Shown here piece after piece: positions 52,338-60,733 of a DNA stretch of 64,000 nucleotides (its first letter is position 1; the number at the start of each line of letters is the position of its first letter). The notes under the pieces were generated by a model, which worked only from the letters and a program-made list of their open reading frames with translations, ran no database searches and had not been told where the DNA came from. The stretch comes from Bacillus shivajii (GTDB lineage Bacteria; Bacillota; Bacilli; Bacillales; Salisediminibacteriaceae). The translations under genes were made by a program, and so were the position numbers. Location of the stretch: positions 248,001 to 312,000 of the forward strand of contig NZ_CP084703.1 in assembly GCF_020519665.1 (NCBI RefSeq). The letters are read 5' to 3'.

Positions 52338-53870
52338 TTATGATTCTTTGTTATCCGATTCTTCACTTTCTTTTTCTGTAGACGATGCCTCTTCTTTCGC
52401 GCTTGCTTCTTCACCTTTACTACTAGTTGGTTGTACGACCCCAGTGTAGCTTTCGAGCATTGCTTTTAAGTCCATGCCAGTGGATTCTTTCAAGCTTTCT
52501 TGAATACCGGCCATCGTTTTTGTCACGTTATTGGCAACACTAGATGCACCGCCTTGAGAGCTATTTCCTCCCATGTCGATCACTTTCATCTCACTAATGT
52601 TTGAGAGTGGTTGAGATACTTCACGAGCATATTCAGGCAGCATCTTGATGAACATTTCCATAACTGCTGCTTCTCCGTATTTTTCCATTGCTTCGGCCAT
52701 GAGTTCTTTTGCCTCTGCTTCGGCACGACCTTGTTCACGGATAACTTCTGCTTGTGCAAGACCTTGTTCACGTTCAATGGATGCTTGAGCAGCACCTTTT
52801 TCACGTTCGATTTTCGCTCTCGTTTCTCCATCAATGCGAGCTTTCTCTGCTTCTGCGCGTGCTTTGGCTTCAATGTCATATGCATTTGCATCCGCTTGTG
52901 TTTTACGACGCTTTTGCTCTTCTTCCTCGAGTTCAACTTGGCGTTGACGCTCAATGTATTGAATCTTCATTTCTTCTTCTTTAACTTTTTGATTCAATTG
53001 CGCTTGCTCGAGGTGGTAGGACTGCTCCGAACGGGCACGAGCTCGTTCTGTTTCCTCTTTAATGCGTGCTTCTTTAATATCTTTTTCTTTGCGAGATTCA
53101 GCGATCGCACTAAGTCTAATATTTTCTTCTTCTTGTGCTTCCTGATCGTTTTTCGCTTTGTACATTCTCGTTTCTTTTTCTGCATCGGACTCAGCCATGT
53201 CGGCTTTTTTACGAATTTCAGCGATACGAGGACGCCCCAAGTTATCTAAGTATCCATTTTCTTCATCTGCATCCCGAAGGTCATCTAGACCAAATGATGT
53301 AATGGTAAAGCCCATGTTATCAAGTTCGTGCTGGGCAATATCACGTACCTCGATGTTGAATGCTTCACGGTCATTATTGATTTTTTCAACAGATAGTTTT
53401 GATAAAATCGCGCGAAGGTTCGTACCGAGAACTTTCGATACTTCATCTTGAATTTCTTTATCCTTCTTCCCTAAAAACTGTTCGGCGTAATTTGCAATTC
53501 CGTGCAATGAATCTGAAATTTTTACCGAAGCAATTGCATCTGCAATGACCGGTACACCTTGTGCTGTGTATACTTTCGGTGTTGTGATTTTGATCTGGAA
53601 TGAGTTGAGGTCAACAGGCGTACACGTTTGGAATACGCGTAAGTATATCCCGCCACCACGGATGATCTTTAAACTACGACCATTTTCATCGGTGAAAATC
53701 CGATTGTCTTTCTCTGGGTCACCAAGTTTCGGCCCGGTAATAATGAGTGCTTCGTTCGATCTTGCTGTCTTGTAACGAATCTTAAAAGTAATAAATGCAA
53801 CGATACCGGCGATTGCAAGAATAGGTACGACGATAAACAACACAATCGCAAAAACAATGTTCTCTAGCAT
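52338..53870 (-). CDS. floT: Flotillin
   Basis: 510 aa, AAGGAGG before the ATG at 53870. Membrane hairpin at 1-25, SPFH/band-7 domain (about 35-210), then a long Ala/Glu/Lys-rich coiled coil (230-400, with EKARIDGETRAKIEREKGAA) and the C-terminal flotillin region LPEYAREVSQPLSNISEMKV. Organises functional membrane microdomains. In B. subtilis floT follows the NfeD-like yuaF; here no NfeD gene is adjacent, so floT stands alone. Confidence 0.95.
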   Translation of the reverse strand: MLENIVFAIVLFIVVPILAIAGIVAFITFKIRYKTARSNEALIITGPKLGDPEKDNRIFTDENGRSLKIIRGGGIYLRVFQTCTPVDLNSFQIKITTPKVYTAQGVPVIADAIASVKISDSLHGIANYAEQFLGKKDKEIQDEVSKVLGTNLRAILSKLSVEKINNDREAFNIEVRDIAQHELDNMGFTITSFGLDDLRDADEENGYLDNLGRPRIAEIRKKADMAESDAEKETRMYKAKNDQEAQEEENIRLSAIAESRKEKDIKEARIKEETERARARSEQSYHLEQAQLNQKVKEEEMKIQYIERQRQVELEEEEQKRRKTQADANAYDIEAKARAEAEKARIDGETRAKIEREKGAAQASIEREQGLAQAEVIREQGRAEAEAKELMAEAMEKYGEAAVMEMFIKMLPEYAREVSQPLSNISEMKVIDMGGNSSQGGASSVANNVTKTMAGIQESLKESTGMDLKAMLESYTGVVQPTSSKGEEASAKEEASSTEKESEESDNKES

Positions 53871-53965
53871 TCTTTTTCCTCCTTAAATTTTAGATGAATC
53901 ACTTTCTTGGATTGTTTGAGAAACCATTCTAATAAAAAGAAAGTGATGGTGGACTAATATTAGTT

Positions 53966-53991
53966 ACGAATGGCCTACAAAAAAGTTCCCA
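53966..53991 (-). promoter_or_regulatory. ECF (sigma-W-like) promoter of floT
   Basis: On the minus strand GGGAAC (53991-53986), TTTTTT, total spacer 16, then CGTA (53969-53966). This matches TGAAAC-N16-CGTA of sigma-W in all but one or two bases, about 95 bases before the floT ATG. B. subtilis floT is also sigma-W controlled. Confidence 0.75.
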
Positions 53992-54235
53992 ATAAATATG
54001 TATAATTCTTTATTTTTGAAATATTCGTTATATGTCTTTCCTCGAGGCATTGTATCATAAAATGGAAATTTATTGGGTGGTTTCTTATAAAAAAAGATAT
54101 GTGACTTTTTATTCACGCTCATGCAATAACGTGGAGCAGGAGGTAGGTGGGAATTCGTGTTTTGAAGGTGAGGGAGGTGGAGGTGATGTTGTTTGACCTT
54201 TCATTTTCTTTCATTTACTTATTTTTTCTTATTTA

Positions 54236-54295
54236 TTGAGTCCTACACAAACGAGTCTGACTCAAGTGACCCGGATTAAATTTTGTAGGACTCAA
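54236..54295. repeat. 12-bp inverted repeat in a gene-free region
   Basis: TTGAGTCCTACA (54236-54247) and TGTAGGACTCAA (54284-54295), 36 bases apart; the interior has another GAGTC/GACTC pair. The stretch 53992-54370 has no gene and no other clear signal. Confidence 0.55.
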
Positions 54296-54374
54296 TTCAT
54301 GAATAAAACCGAGTATAAATGAATAATAAAGATTGTGTTTTTTATAAATATACACCACTTCACCTAGCAATGTG

Positions 54375-54406
54375 AAAAAGCTCCCGTGAACATTGACGAG
54401 AGCTTT
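54375..54406 (-). terminator. Terminator of the MMPL gene
   Basis: On the minus strand AAAGCTC(T)CGT ... ACG(G)GAGCTTT then TTTC; one internal mismatch. It lies 15 bases past the stop at 54421. Confidence 0.75.
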
Positions 54407-54420
54407 CCATTTCGATCAAT

Positions 54421-56586
54421 TTACCGTTCTTTTACATATTGTTTTTTACGTTGCGGCCACCAATTCCACTTGCCAAGTAACGTCACTATTGCTGGAACAA
54501 GCATTCCACGCACTAGAAAAGCATCGATTAAAATCCCAATACTAACGATGAAACCGAACATAAATAGTTCCAAGATTGGCTGTGTCATTAGAACCGCAAA
54601 TGTGGCGGCGAGAATGAGACCAGCTGATGAAATGACCCCACCGGTTAAAGCAACACCGCGTTGAACGGCATGTTTGATGGAAAATTGATTCGTCTCTTCT
54701 CGAATACGTGAGATAAGCATAATGTTGTAATCGACCCCTAATGCAACGAGGAAGACGAAAGCATAGAGTGGGATGCGGTAACTCATCCCTTCAAACCCGA
54801 AGAAGTTTTCAAAGATAAACCAGCTTAATCCAAGAGCTGATAAGTAAGAGACAAGAATCGTTGCCATCATATAAATTGGCGCGACAAGTGAATTCGTATG
54901 CCACATGAGCATGGCAAGAATCACGATCGTAACAACGAGGGAAACCACGATCGTATCTCGATCATTTAAAGAGCGAACGTCTGCTTGTTTTGCTGTTTCA
55001 CCTGAAAAATAAAGGTTGTACGTCTCAGGCGACAGACCGCTTAATTCTAAGAAATCCTCTTTTTCGTGATTTAAGTAATCCAATGTATCGAGTGCTGCAT
55101 GATCAAATGGATTTCCATCTAAGAGAAGTTCGAAGCTTAGCGCATTGTCGTATTCCTCGTTATCTTCAAGGTCTGGTAAATTCACTTCATAAACCCCATC
55201 TGTTGCAACGAGATTGGATTGTAAGGACTCCAAGTTGTCAATCTGCTCTTCGTTGAAGGTGAACTCATCGTCATGTTCAAGTAACACAGTGACAGGAGCT
55301 AACTCCCCTGTTGGAAAACTTTCTTCTAATTTTTCAAAACCAACACGAGAACCCATATCCTCAGGGAACGAGTTAATTAAGTTAAATGAATATTGAATGG
55401 AAGGAACATTTAACGCGTTAATTAAAAGGAAAATGAGCACAATGCCCCCAGATACCCATGGCTTTTTCGTAACGAGGTTCCCAACATTGCTCCAAAAACG
55501 ATTTTTCTTTAATGTTTCTTCGCCAACTCTTGGAATCGACGGCCAAAATGCTCTACGTCCAACAGCTGTAAACAGTGCTGGAATTAACGTTAATCCAGCA
55601 AGAAGGACAAAGGCTATCGTAATGGCAAATGTCGGAGCAAAGTTTTCATAAGGGCCGTAATGAGCGAGTAACAAGACGAGCATCGCAGCAAAAACGGTTC
55701 CACCACTATAAAAGATCGGACTTGCAACACCTTGAACAGCACGGCTCATCGCTTCATATTTGTTTTCAATGACTCTAAGCTCCTCGCGATACCGAGAGAA
55801 AATAAACAAGCTGTAATCTGTTGTTGCTCCAAATAATAAAATCATCACAATGGATAATGTTTGCGCTTCAATCGTAAAAACGCCGTTTGCTGCAAGTATA
55901 CCAAGAACACGATCGACAACTTGATAAACAAACACTGCAGCAATGAGTGGTAATAGTGCCAGTAACGGTGAGCGATAAATGATAATTAATAAAATAAGAA
56001 CAAGCGCGATCGTTGAAAAGAGTAATACGAGATCAGCGTTTGAGAAGATTGCAATCGTGTCAGAGGCAATACCAGCCGATCCTGTTATATGTAAATGGCC
56101 ACCTTCTAAATTGTCATTACCGAACGTATCGATCGCAACAATTGTTTCATTAATTTCTTCCATTTCGAGACCATTTTTCAAAACCGCAGGAAGGACCATT
56201 GTTTCGCCACTTTCAGAAAGGAAAGCGTCCTTCACATGGTCTGGGAACTGGTGAAAAGGAACAACGGCGTCAACAAATGGGACGTTCCCTTCATCAGCAA
56301 TCCATTCGCTTACTTCACTAACTTGCTCCCAACTGTCCTCATTCCAAGTATCAACAGAGGTGAAAACGAGTAAAGCAAGTAAACCGTCGTCATCTGGGAA
56401 GTAGGCTTGAATTTTTTCATCTGCGATAACGGACGCAGCATCACTAGGGAGGTCATTTGCACCAGTGTTAATTGTATAATCATTTGCAGATGGTGCGGCA
56501 CTTAAGGCTCCAGCGACAATGACCCAAAGTAAAATTGTGATCCATACATATTTTCGTTTTGATGTAAGTTTTGAAAGTTTTTTCAT
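54421..56586 (-). CDS. MMPL-family RND-type exporter
   Basis: 721 aa, AAAAAGGAG before the ATG. Two repeats, each a lone helix, a large outer domain, and five further helices. Family residues: LFGATTDYSLFIFSRYREEL near the first SSD-like bundle and ALGVDYNIMLISRIREET in the second, whose Asp and Tyr carry the proton relay. Exports lipids or hydrophobic compounds driven by protons. No adjacent regulator; one gene. Confidence 0.92.
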   Translation of the reverse strand: MKKLSKLTSKRKYVWITILLWVIVAGALSAAPSANDYTINTGANDLPSDAASVIADEKIQAYFPDDDGLLALLVFTSVDTWNEDSWEQVSEVSEWIADEGNVPFVDAVVPFHQFPDHVKDAFLSESGETMVLPAVLKNGLEMEEINETIVAIDTFGNDNLEGGHLHITGSAGIASDTIAIFSNADLVLLFSTIALVLILLIIIYRSPLLALLPLIAAVFVYQVVDRVLGILAANGVFTIEAQTLSIVMILLFGATTDYSLFIFSRYREELRVIENKYEAMSRAVQGVASPIFYSGGTVFAAMLVLLLAHYGPYENFAPTFAITIAFVLLAGLTLIPALFTAVGRRAFWPSIPRVGEETLKKNRFWSNVGNLVTKKPWVSGGIVLIFLLINALNVPSIQYSFNLINSFPEDMGSRVGFEKLEESFPTGELAPVTVLLEHDDEFTFNEEQIDNLESLQSNLVATDGVYEVNLPDLEDNEEYDNALSFELLLDGNPFDHAALDTLDYLNHEKEDFLELSGLSPETYNLYFSGETAKQADVRSLNDRDTIVVSLVVTIVILAMLMWHTNSLVAPIYMMATILVSYLSALGLSWFIFENFFGFEGMSYRIPLYAFVFLVALGVDYNIMLISRIREETNQFSIKHAVQRGVALTGGVISSAGLILAATFAVLMTQPILELFMFGFIVSIGILIDAFLVRGMLVPAIVTLLGKWNWWPQRKKQYVKER

Positions 56587-56916
56587 TTGCTTGTACTCCT
56601 TTTTAAATTTGGAAGCGGTACTTTGTAATCATTGAGATATTAACAGTATGCCATGAATGTAGAGGAATGTCTTATAAAAAGGTTCGACATTTAGTGGACA
56701 AAACTTATATACTTGGGTGGAGATATGCTGTTGTTAAACCTTTCTTAATGGAGAGTGGTTAGGGCTCACCTCAAGTAGTTTAAACGATTTCCGGGTGTGA
56801 TGGTGTAGAGCTTGCGAATGCTGATAGTATATCTCCTTTAGTTGGAAATGAAGGAATTTCCAAATTTTCGTGGAATGTAATAGCGTTGAATTTTTATGGA
56901 GAAAGGGGAATCGAAC
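56587..56916. other. Gene-free divergent region
   Basis: Holds the promoters of the divergent MMPL and GyrI-like genes, but no clear -35/-10 pair or dyad could be named with confidence. Confidence 0.4.
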
Positions 56917-57375
56917 GTGACGTGTGAACTTGTAAAAAAAGGTTTCAATGCGATCGGATTTAAGAATTCTTGTTGTTTTAAGGATTACCCTTTAGAAATA
57001 CCAAAAACATTCTCAAAGCTAATGGAAATCGCTCATGAAATACCGCACGAAGAAGGTGTGACGGTGGCTTTTTATGGACCTGGCGAACCGCCTGCCCCCG
57101 ATGTGGTTGGCACTTACTATGCAACGGTTCTAGTGGATGATACGTCGCCTCTACCAGAAGGAATGTCGTCGGTGATGATACCAGCACGGAAGTTCATGCG
57201 TATGACTCATAAAGGCGAAATCCATAAAATAAGGGAAACATACGATGAATTGGATGCATGGATCGCTGAACAAGGGTACGAACATGAATACGACTGGATT
57301 GTCGAAGTGTATGGGGAAAAATTTAGTCCAACTTGTCCAGACAGTGAATTGGACATTTATATGCCGATAAAATAA
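56917..57375 (+). CDS. GyrI-like small-molecule-binding protein
   Basis: 152 aa from GTG at 56917 (GAAAGGGG 8 bases upstream; an ATG 7 codons earlier lacks one). TCELVKKGFNAIGFKNS, GTYYATVLVDDTSPLPEGMS, IPARKFMRMTHKGEIHKIRE then YDWIVEVYGEKF and ELDIYMPIK: the repeated SHS2 fold of effector-binding/GyrI-like proteins, no DNA-binding domain. Probably binds or hydrolyses a small ligand. Confidence 0.82.
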   Translation: MTCELVKKGFNAIGFKNSCCFKDYPLEIPKTFSKLMEIAHEIPHEEGVTVAFYGPGEPPAPDVVGTYYATVLVDDTSPLPEGMSSVMIPARKFMRMTHKGEIHKIRETYDELDAWIAEQGYEHEYDWIVEVYGEKFSPTCPDSELDIYMPIK

Positions 57376-57381
57376 CGTTTG

Positions 57382-57414
57382 AAGAAACTCTGCTTTTCTA
57401 GAGTTTCTTTTTTG
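57382..57414 (+). terminator. Terminator of the GyrI-like gene
   Basis: AAGAAACTCT / AGAGTTTCTT with loop of 8 and TTTT. Confidence 0.9.
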
Positions 57415-57494
57415 GGATTCATATTAGTTATGCATGTTTATGATAAATTGAAAAAAACTAATGAGAAATCATTGCGTTTAGAGGAAGTGAGTGC

Positions 57495-57758
57495 ATGAAA
57501 GTAGATGGAAACCTAATTTCTGGTCAGTTTGACGAACAGACAAACGAATTTACATTACAACAAGTGAAGGACTTGGAGACAGAAACGAGGTTAAATGAGC
57601 AGCAATGTAACACGCTTGCTAAGTATTTAAATCAGCATAAGGATGATACGGAAGGCCAAGTGCTTACGCTATATGATCAGTTACTTGTCCGTTTGAATCA
57701 GAAAGAGATGAATGAATTTGTTACCGACTTAGAAAAAATTCAATCCTTCTATCATTAA
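57495..57758 (+). CDS. 87-aa soluble protein
   Basis: GAGGAAGTGAGTGC before the ATG. MKVDGNLISGQFDEQTNEFT, then helical LNEQQCNTLAKYLNQHKDDT and LVRLNQKEMNEFVTDLEKIQ. Acidic helical protein; no family recognised. Confidence 0.65.
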   Translation: MKVDGNLISGQFDEQTNEFTLQQVKDLETETRLNEQQCNTLAKYLNQHKDDTEGQVLTLYDQLLVRLNQKEMNEFVTDLEKIQSFYH

Positions 57759-57808
57759 GTTGCGATGCACATGTGGAGGCAGCTGATTTTTTTAAAACTT
57801 ATTGCCCC

Positions 57809-58054
57809 AGAATCAATTTCATAATTACGTTTTTTGCGCAATGAAACGAATGATATTATAAATTTATCATTAAATGTATGTTTTATTTGGAAGTGAACGT
57901 AACAAAAGACGGCGACTCCCGGAGGATCAGCGCAGTCTGAAGATCCACTTAGGCGAAGAGCTGTTGAGCCTAAGTTAGCTGAAGACAAGCCCTTGGGAAA
58001 GCGTCCGTCTGAAGTGAAGTTCACACTCATCATTGGGAATTTCGTATCTTATTT
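57809..58054. repeat. Dispersed intergenic repeat, copy A
   Basis: The left flank (AGAATCAATTTCATAATTAC, then AATGAAACGAATGAT) and right flank (GAAGTGAAGTTCACACTCAT, then TTTCGTATCTTATTT) match copy B at 63589 with a few changes; the inside differs: GACGGCGACTCCCGG ... GAAAGCGTCCGTCTG, an inverted-end segment common in Bacillus. So the two share a frame with different fillings. Confidence 0.8.
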
Positions 58055-58319
58055 CCCCCTTAAATTTTTTTGAGATATATTTGCATAAAACCTTGTTTTT
58101 TGCACAATATAATGACTGAAGAGGGGATGAAACATTCCTTCTTCGAAAGAGTGATACTTGTTATTGGGATTCGTCGTTAAAAAGACCTTGAGGGGTGGTA
58201 GTGTTGAACAATTAAAGGGCAACAACTCACTTCAAAAGGAAAATGAAACGAACGAACAAATGAGGTGTTTCCAGAAGACAAACATCGATTTCACCCCAGA
58301 GTAGGAAGTATCAACTCGT
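58055..58319. other. Gene-poor stretch with possible decayed small gene
   Basis: A frame reads SVEQLKGNNSLQKENETNEQ then MRCFQKTNIDFTPE and stops at 58305, with GAGGGG well placed upstream, but no start codon is in frame at the right distance; a lost base would explain it. A 17-codon frame MKHSFFERVILVIGIRR (58128) precedes it. Confidence 0.35.
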
Positions 58320-58353
58320 AAAAAGGGTGGTCCAAGCGACCACTCTTTTTTTA
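58320..58353 (+). terminator. Terminator
   Basis: AAAGGGTGGTC / GACCACTCTTT (one G-U pair), loop of 5, seven Ts. It ends the transcript across 58055-58319, showing that region is transcribed. Confidence 0.85.
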
Positions 58354-58389
58354 ACCTTAAAATGTCATTATGTAAGGCGGGGATCATAC

Positions 58390-58506
58390 GTGACACAATC
58401 AAAAGGACAAAAGGAAAGACAATTTAGAAAGCGTAAAAATGCCCAGAATCCTCATGGAAAAGTAAAATCATTAAAGCAGATTTCAGAGGAGACACCGAAA
58501 GAGTAA
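58390..58506 (+). CDS. 38-aa basic protein (DUF6254-like)
   Basis: GTG at 58390, with AAGGCGGGG 7 bases upstream. MTQSKGQKERQFRKRKNAQN then PHGKVKSLKQISEETPKE. It has the HGKVKSL core I associate with the small Bacillus family DUF6254. Good start signals and a terminator downstream. Confidence 0.65.
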   Translation: MTQSKGQKERQFRKRKNAQNPHGKVKSLKQISEETPKE

Positions 58507-58533
58507 GGATTTTCTTACACATTATGTACACTG

Positions 58534-58566
58534 ACCTGTTGGTAACATGCCAGCAGGTTTTTTTGC
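58534..58566 (+). terminator. Terminator of the 38-aa gene
   Basis: ACCTGTTGG / CCAGCAGGT with one G-U pair, loop of 7, TTTTTT. Confidence 0.88.
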
Positions 58567-58685
58567 ACTTTGTCTCTCTTTTACAACCGTGAAGAAATAA
58601 AGTCTTTATTACGTGGAAAGATTAATTGTTAAGTGAGAAGGGTATGGAAATGAAAATACAAAATCATTCATAGGGGGGAGAGGGT

Positions 58686-59207
58686 ATGTTAAATATCATC
58701 TTAATTTTTATGCTACAAATTATTTTAGTTCCGCTCTTAACATTAAGGATCATTTTTGTTGTTAAAAACAGGACAGGGATGGCAACAGGTTTCGGTTTTT
58801 TAGAAGCTTTAGTTTATGTATTTGGTTTGTCGATTGTATTAAGTGGGGATCAAAATATATACGAAATGCTCACTTATGCGCTTGGTTTTGGCGTTGGTAT
58901 TTATTTAGGGGGACTCATTGAGAATAAATTGGCGATTGGTTACTCAAATTTAGCTGTGAATTTAATAAACCTAAATGAAGAGCTTGTTGAAACGTTACGC
59001 AGTCAAGGATTTGGTGTGACAATTTTTGAAGGGAAAGGTAGAGACGGTATTCGGTATCATTTGCAAATCTTGACCGCGCGTAACCGGGAGGATGAAGTGA
59101 TTGCAATTATTGAAAGTTATGAGCCAAAAGCATTTATCATTTCATATGAACCACGGAAATTTAGAGGTGGTTATCTCGTGAAAGGGATGAAAAAGAGTTT
59201 AAAATGA
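58686..59207 (+). CDS. UPF0316 (DUF5698/DUF2179) membrane protein
   Basis: 173 aa, AGGGGGGAG before the ATG. Three helices; LTLRIIFVVKNRTGMATGFG is the UPF0316 signature; the C-terminal DUF2179 domain has GVTIFEGKGRDGIRYHLQIL and VIAIIESYEPKAFIISYEPR. Role unknown; some homologues bind nucleotides. Confidence 0.9.
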   Translation: MLNIILIFMLQIILVPLLTLRIIFVVKNRTGMATGFGFLEALVYVFGLSIVLSGDQNIYEMLTYALGFGVGIYLGGLIENKLAIGYSNLAVNLINLNEELVETLRSQGFGVTIFEGKGRDGIRYHLQILTARNREDEVIAIIESYEPKAFIISYEPRKFRGGYLVKGMKKSLK

Positions 59208-59209
59208 GT

Positions 59210-59404
59210 TCACATCAAAAGTTCAAATAAAATTGGCATGAGAAGAAGGATCATAATGCTTTGAATAAAAGTCACCATTAAATCTTTTGCCCATGAATTT
59301 TCGGTTACTTTACTCATAATTCGAGCAATAATCAGCAGTAATGCCCACCAAAATAATAGGCCGGGTATAAAGACAGAAAAGAGATAATTGATACTTAGCT
59401 CCAT
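59210..59404 (-). CDS. 64-aa membrane protein
   Basis: ATG at 59404 with AAAGGAGG upstream (a start 7 codons earlier has none). Two helices, MELSINYLFSVFIPGLLFWW and LMVTFIQSIMILLLMPILFE. Downstream partner of the next gene. Confidence 0.7.
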   Translation of the reverse strand: MELSINYLFSVFIPGLLFWWALLLIIARIMSKVTENSWAKDLMVTFIQSIMILLLMPILFELLM

Positions 59405-59429
59405 TATTATTCCTCCTTTATTCACCCTA

Positions 59430-59957
59430 TTACCAGTGTCCGTAGAACATCATACGCTCTATGGCAGCAATCGCAGCTGTTGTTAATATGTTAGCTGAAA
59501 CAATCACAATGAAGAGGATTCTGTTATTTGTCGTATGTTTTTTTAAGAAAAAATAAATAATCGGTACTTCAACAAGTAATGTCATGAATAAGTAACCTGT
59601 TAAAACAATATAAAAGGGTCCTGCTTCAAATGCAGCAAACCAAGCATTTTCCCAAGAGCCAGCAACAGCTTGAACTTCAAGCGCTCGAAATAAATAAGGG
59701 AGTAAAAATGAAGCGAGATTCGCAACGATAATTAAGATCATTGCTTTTATTTTTAATGAAAGATTTTTTACGAGTTGGCCAAAAACAAGGATGGCTAAGA
59801 TTTCTACTGCTAACGTAAATAGGATGGCATACGGCAATAGCGTCATCGGGCTATCTGTTAACCATTGCCATGATGAGTTAGCAAAAGCGATACCTGGAAA
59901 GATTATGCTAAATAAAATAAGTGGAATGATGAATATAACAATGCTATTTTGTTTCAA
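59430..59957 (-). CDS. Membrane protein, 175 aa
   Basis: TTG at 59957, GGAGG 8 bases upstream. N-terminal signal-like helix ending FPGIAFANSSW, then four more helices with loops SPMTLLPYAILFTLAVEILA and FFLKKHTTNNRILF. No family recognised; two-gene operon with the 64-aa protein. Confidence 0.7.
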   Translation of the reverse strand: MKQNSIVIFIIPLILFSIIFPGIAFANSSWQWLTDSPMTLLPYAILFTLAVEILAILVFGQLVKNLSLKIKAMILIIVANLASFLLPYLFRALEVQAVAGSWENAWFAAFEAGPFYIVLTGYLFMTLLVEVPIIYFFLKKHTTNNRILFIVIVSANILTTAAIAAIERMMFYGHW

Positions 59958-60184
59958 TTATATGCCTCCAAACTGTCTTGAATAACTTTTTCTTGTTATC
60001 GTAACATATGTATGTTTGATTTTTGGGTAAAAAAGGAAAGTAGAGTTATATAAACAGGCAAAAACAACATATTATTTAAAATACGTATTTTATCTAGGAC
60101 AAGTTGCGGGAATGGTACATATACTTATAACGGAAAAAGGGATACTTTTCATGAAATTTCTTTTGAACTTTTTCAAAGAACTTG

Positions 60185-60494
60185 TTGACAGATTGAATTT
60201 AGTCTTTTAAGATGACATAGGTAAAGTTAATAAACCTCGTTAGGTGAGGCTCCTGTGACGGAGATACGCTGCTGCCCAAAAATGTCCAAAGACGCCAATG
60301 GGTCAACAGGAACTATCGACATAAGGTGGTTCTTAATGTAGCTGGATGTAATCCTATGCCGCACAGTGCTAAAGCTCTACGAATGGAGGAAGATCTGACA
60401 GCATCTTTATGCCTTTTTAGGCGTTTATTTCAGGTGCATTTGATTAAGGTTGCATGCTAACCCATCTTCATTCGTATGAAGATGGGTTTTTTAG
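60185..60494 (+). promoter_or_regulatory. M-box magnesium riboswitch with promoter and terminator
   Basis: Promoter TTGACA-N17-TAAGAT (60185-60213). Aptamer from 60236: CTCGTTAGGTGAGGCTCCTG, GCTGCCCAAAAATGTCCAAA, GACGCCAATGGGTCAACAGG, ACATAAGGTGGTTCTTAATG, GTGCTAAAGCTCTAC - the conserved M-box (ykoK) core. Terminator AACCCATCTTCAT / ATGAAGATGGGTT with loop TCGT and TTTTTT (60459-60494). High Mg2+ should end transcription before mgtE. Confidence 0.95.
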
Positions 60495-60516
60495 TTTTGA
60501 TAAATGGAGGTGGAAA

Positions 60517-60639
60517 ATGGAAATGGACAGTGATCCCAGTTTGAATCATTACGGAACTGTTAGTAATCAAGGCAGATGTACAACAAGAAAGAAGAAAAGA
60601 AAGAACCCATTTCTACCTCCAGTGGTGGTTATGATGTAA
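60517..60639 (+). CDS. 40-aa peptide between M-box and mgtE
   Basis: ATG at 60517, AGGTGG 4-5 bases upstream. MEMDSDPSLNHYGTVSNQGR then CTTRKKKRKNPFLPPVVVMM: a basic cluster and hydrophobic tail. Its place after the M-box terminator and 94 bases before mgtE would allow translational control; a chance frame cannot be excluded. Confidence 0.45.
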   Translation: MEMDSDPSLNHYGTVSNQGRCTTRKKKRKNPFLPPVVVMM

Positions 60640-60733
60640 TGATTCGGTGAAAATTTGTAGTTGTTATGAGAAGAAAAGTGGGTATGTTAATCAATAAAGG
60701 ATGAAAATACCCTTTATTTTTAGGAGGGAAACC

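Noticed and set aside
52611-53249. 212-codon open frame, Cys/Phe-rich, plus strand
   Set aside because: Antisense shadow of the floT coiled coil.
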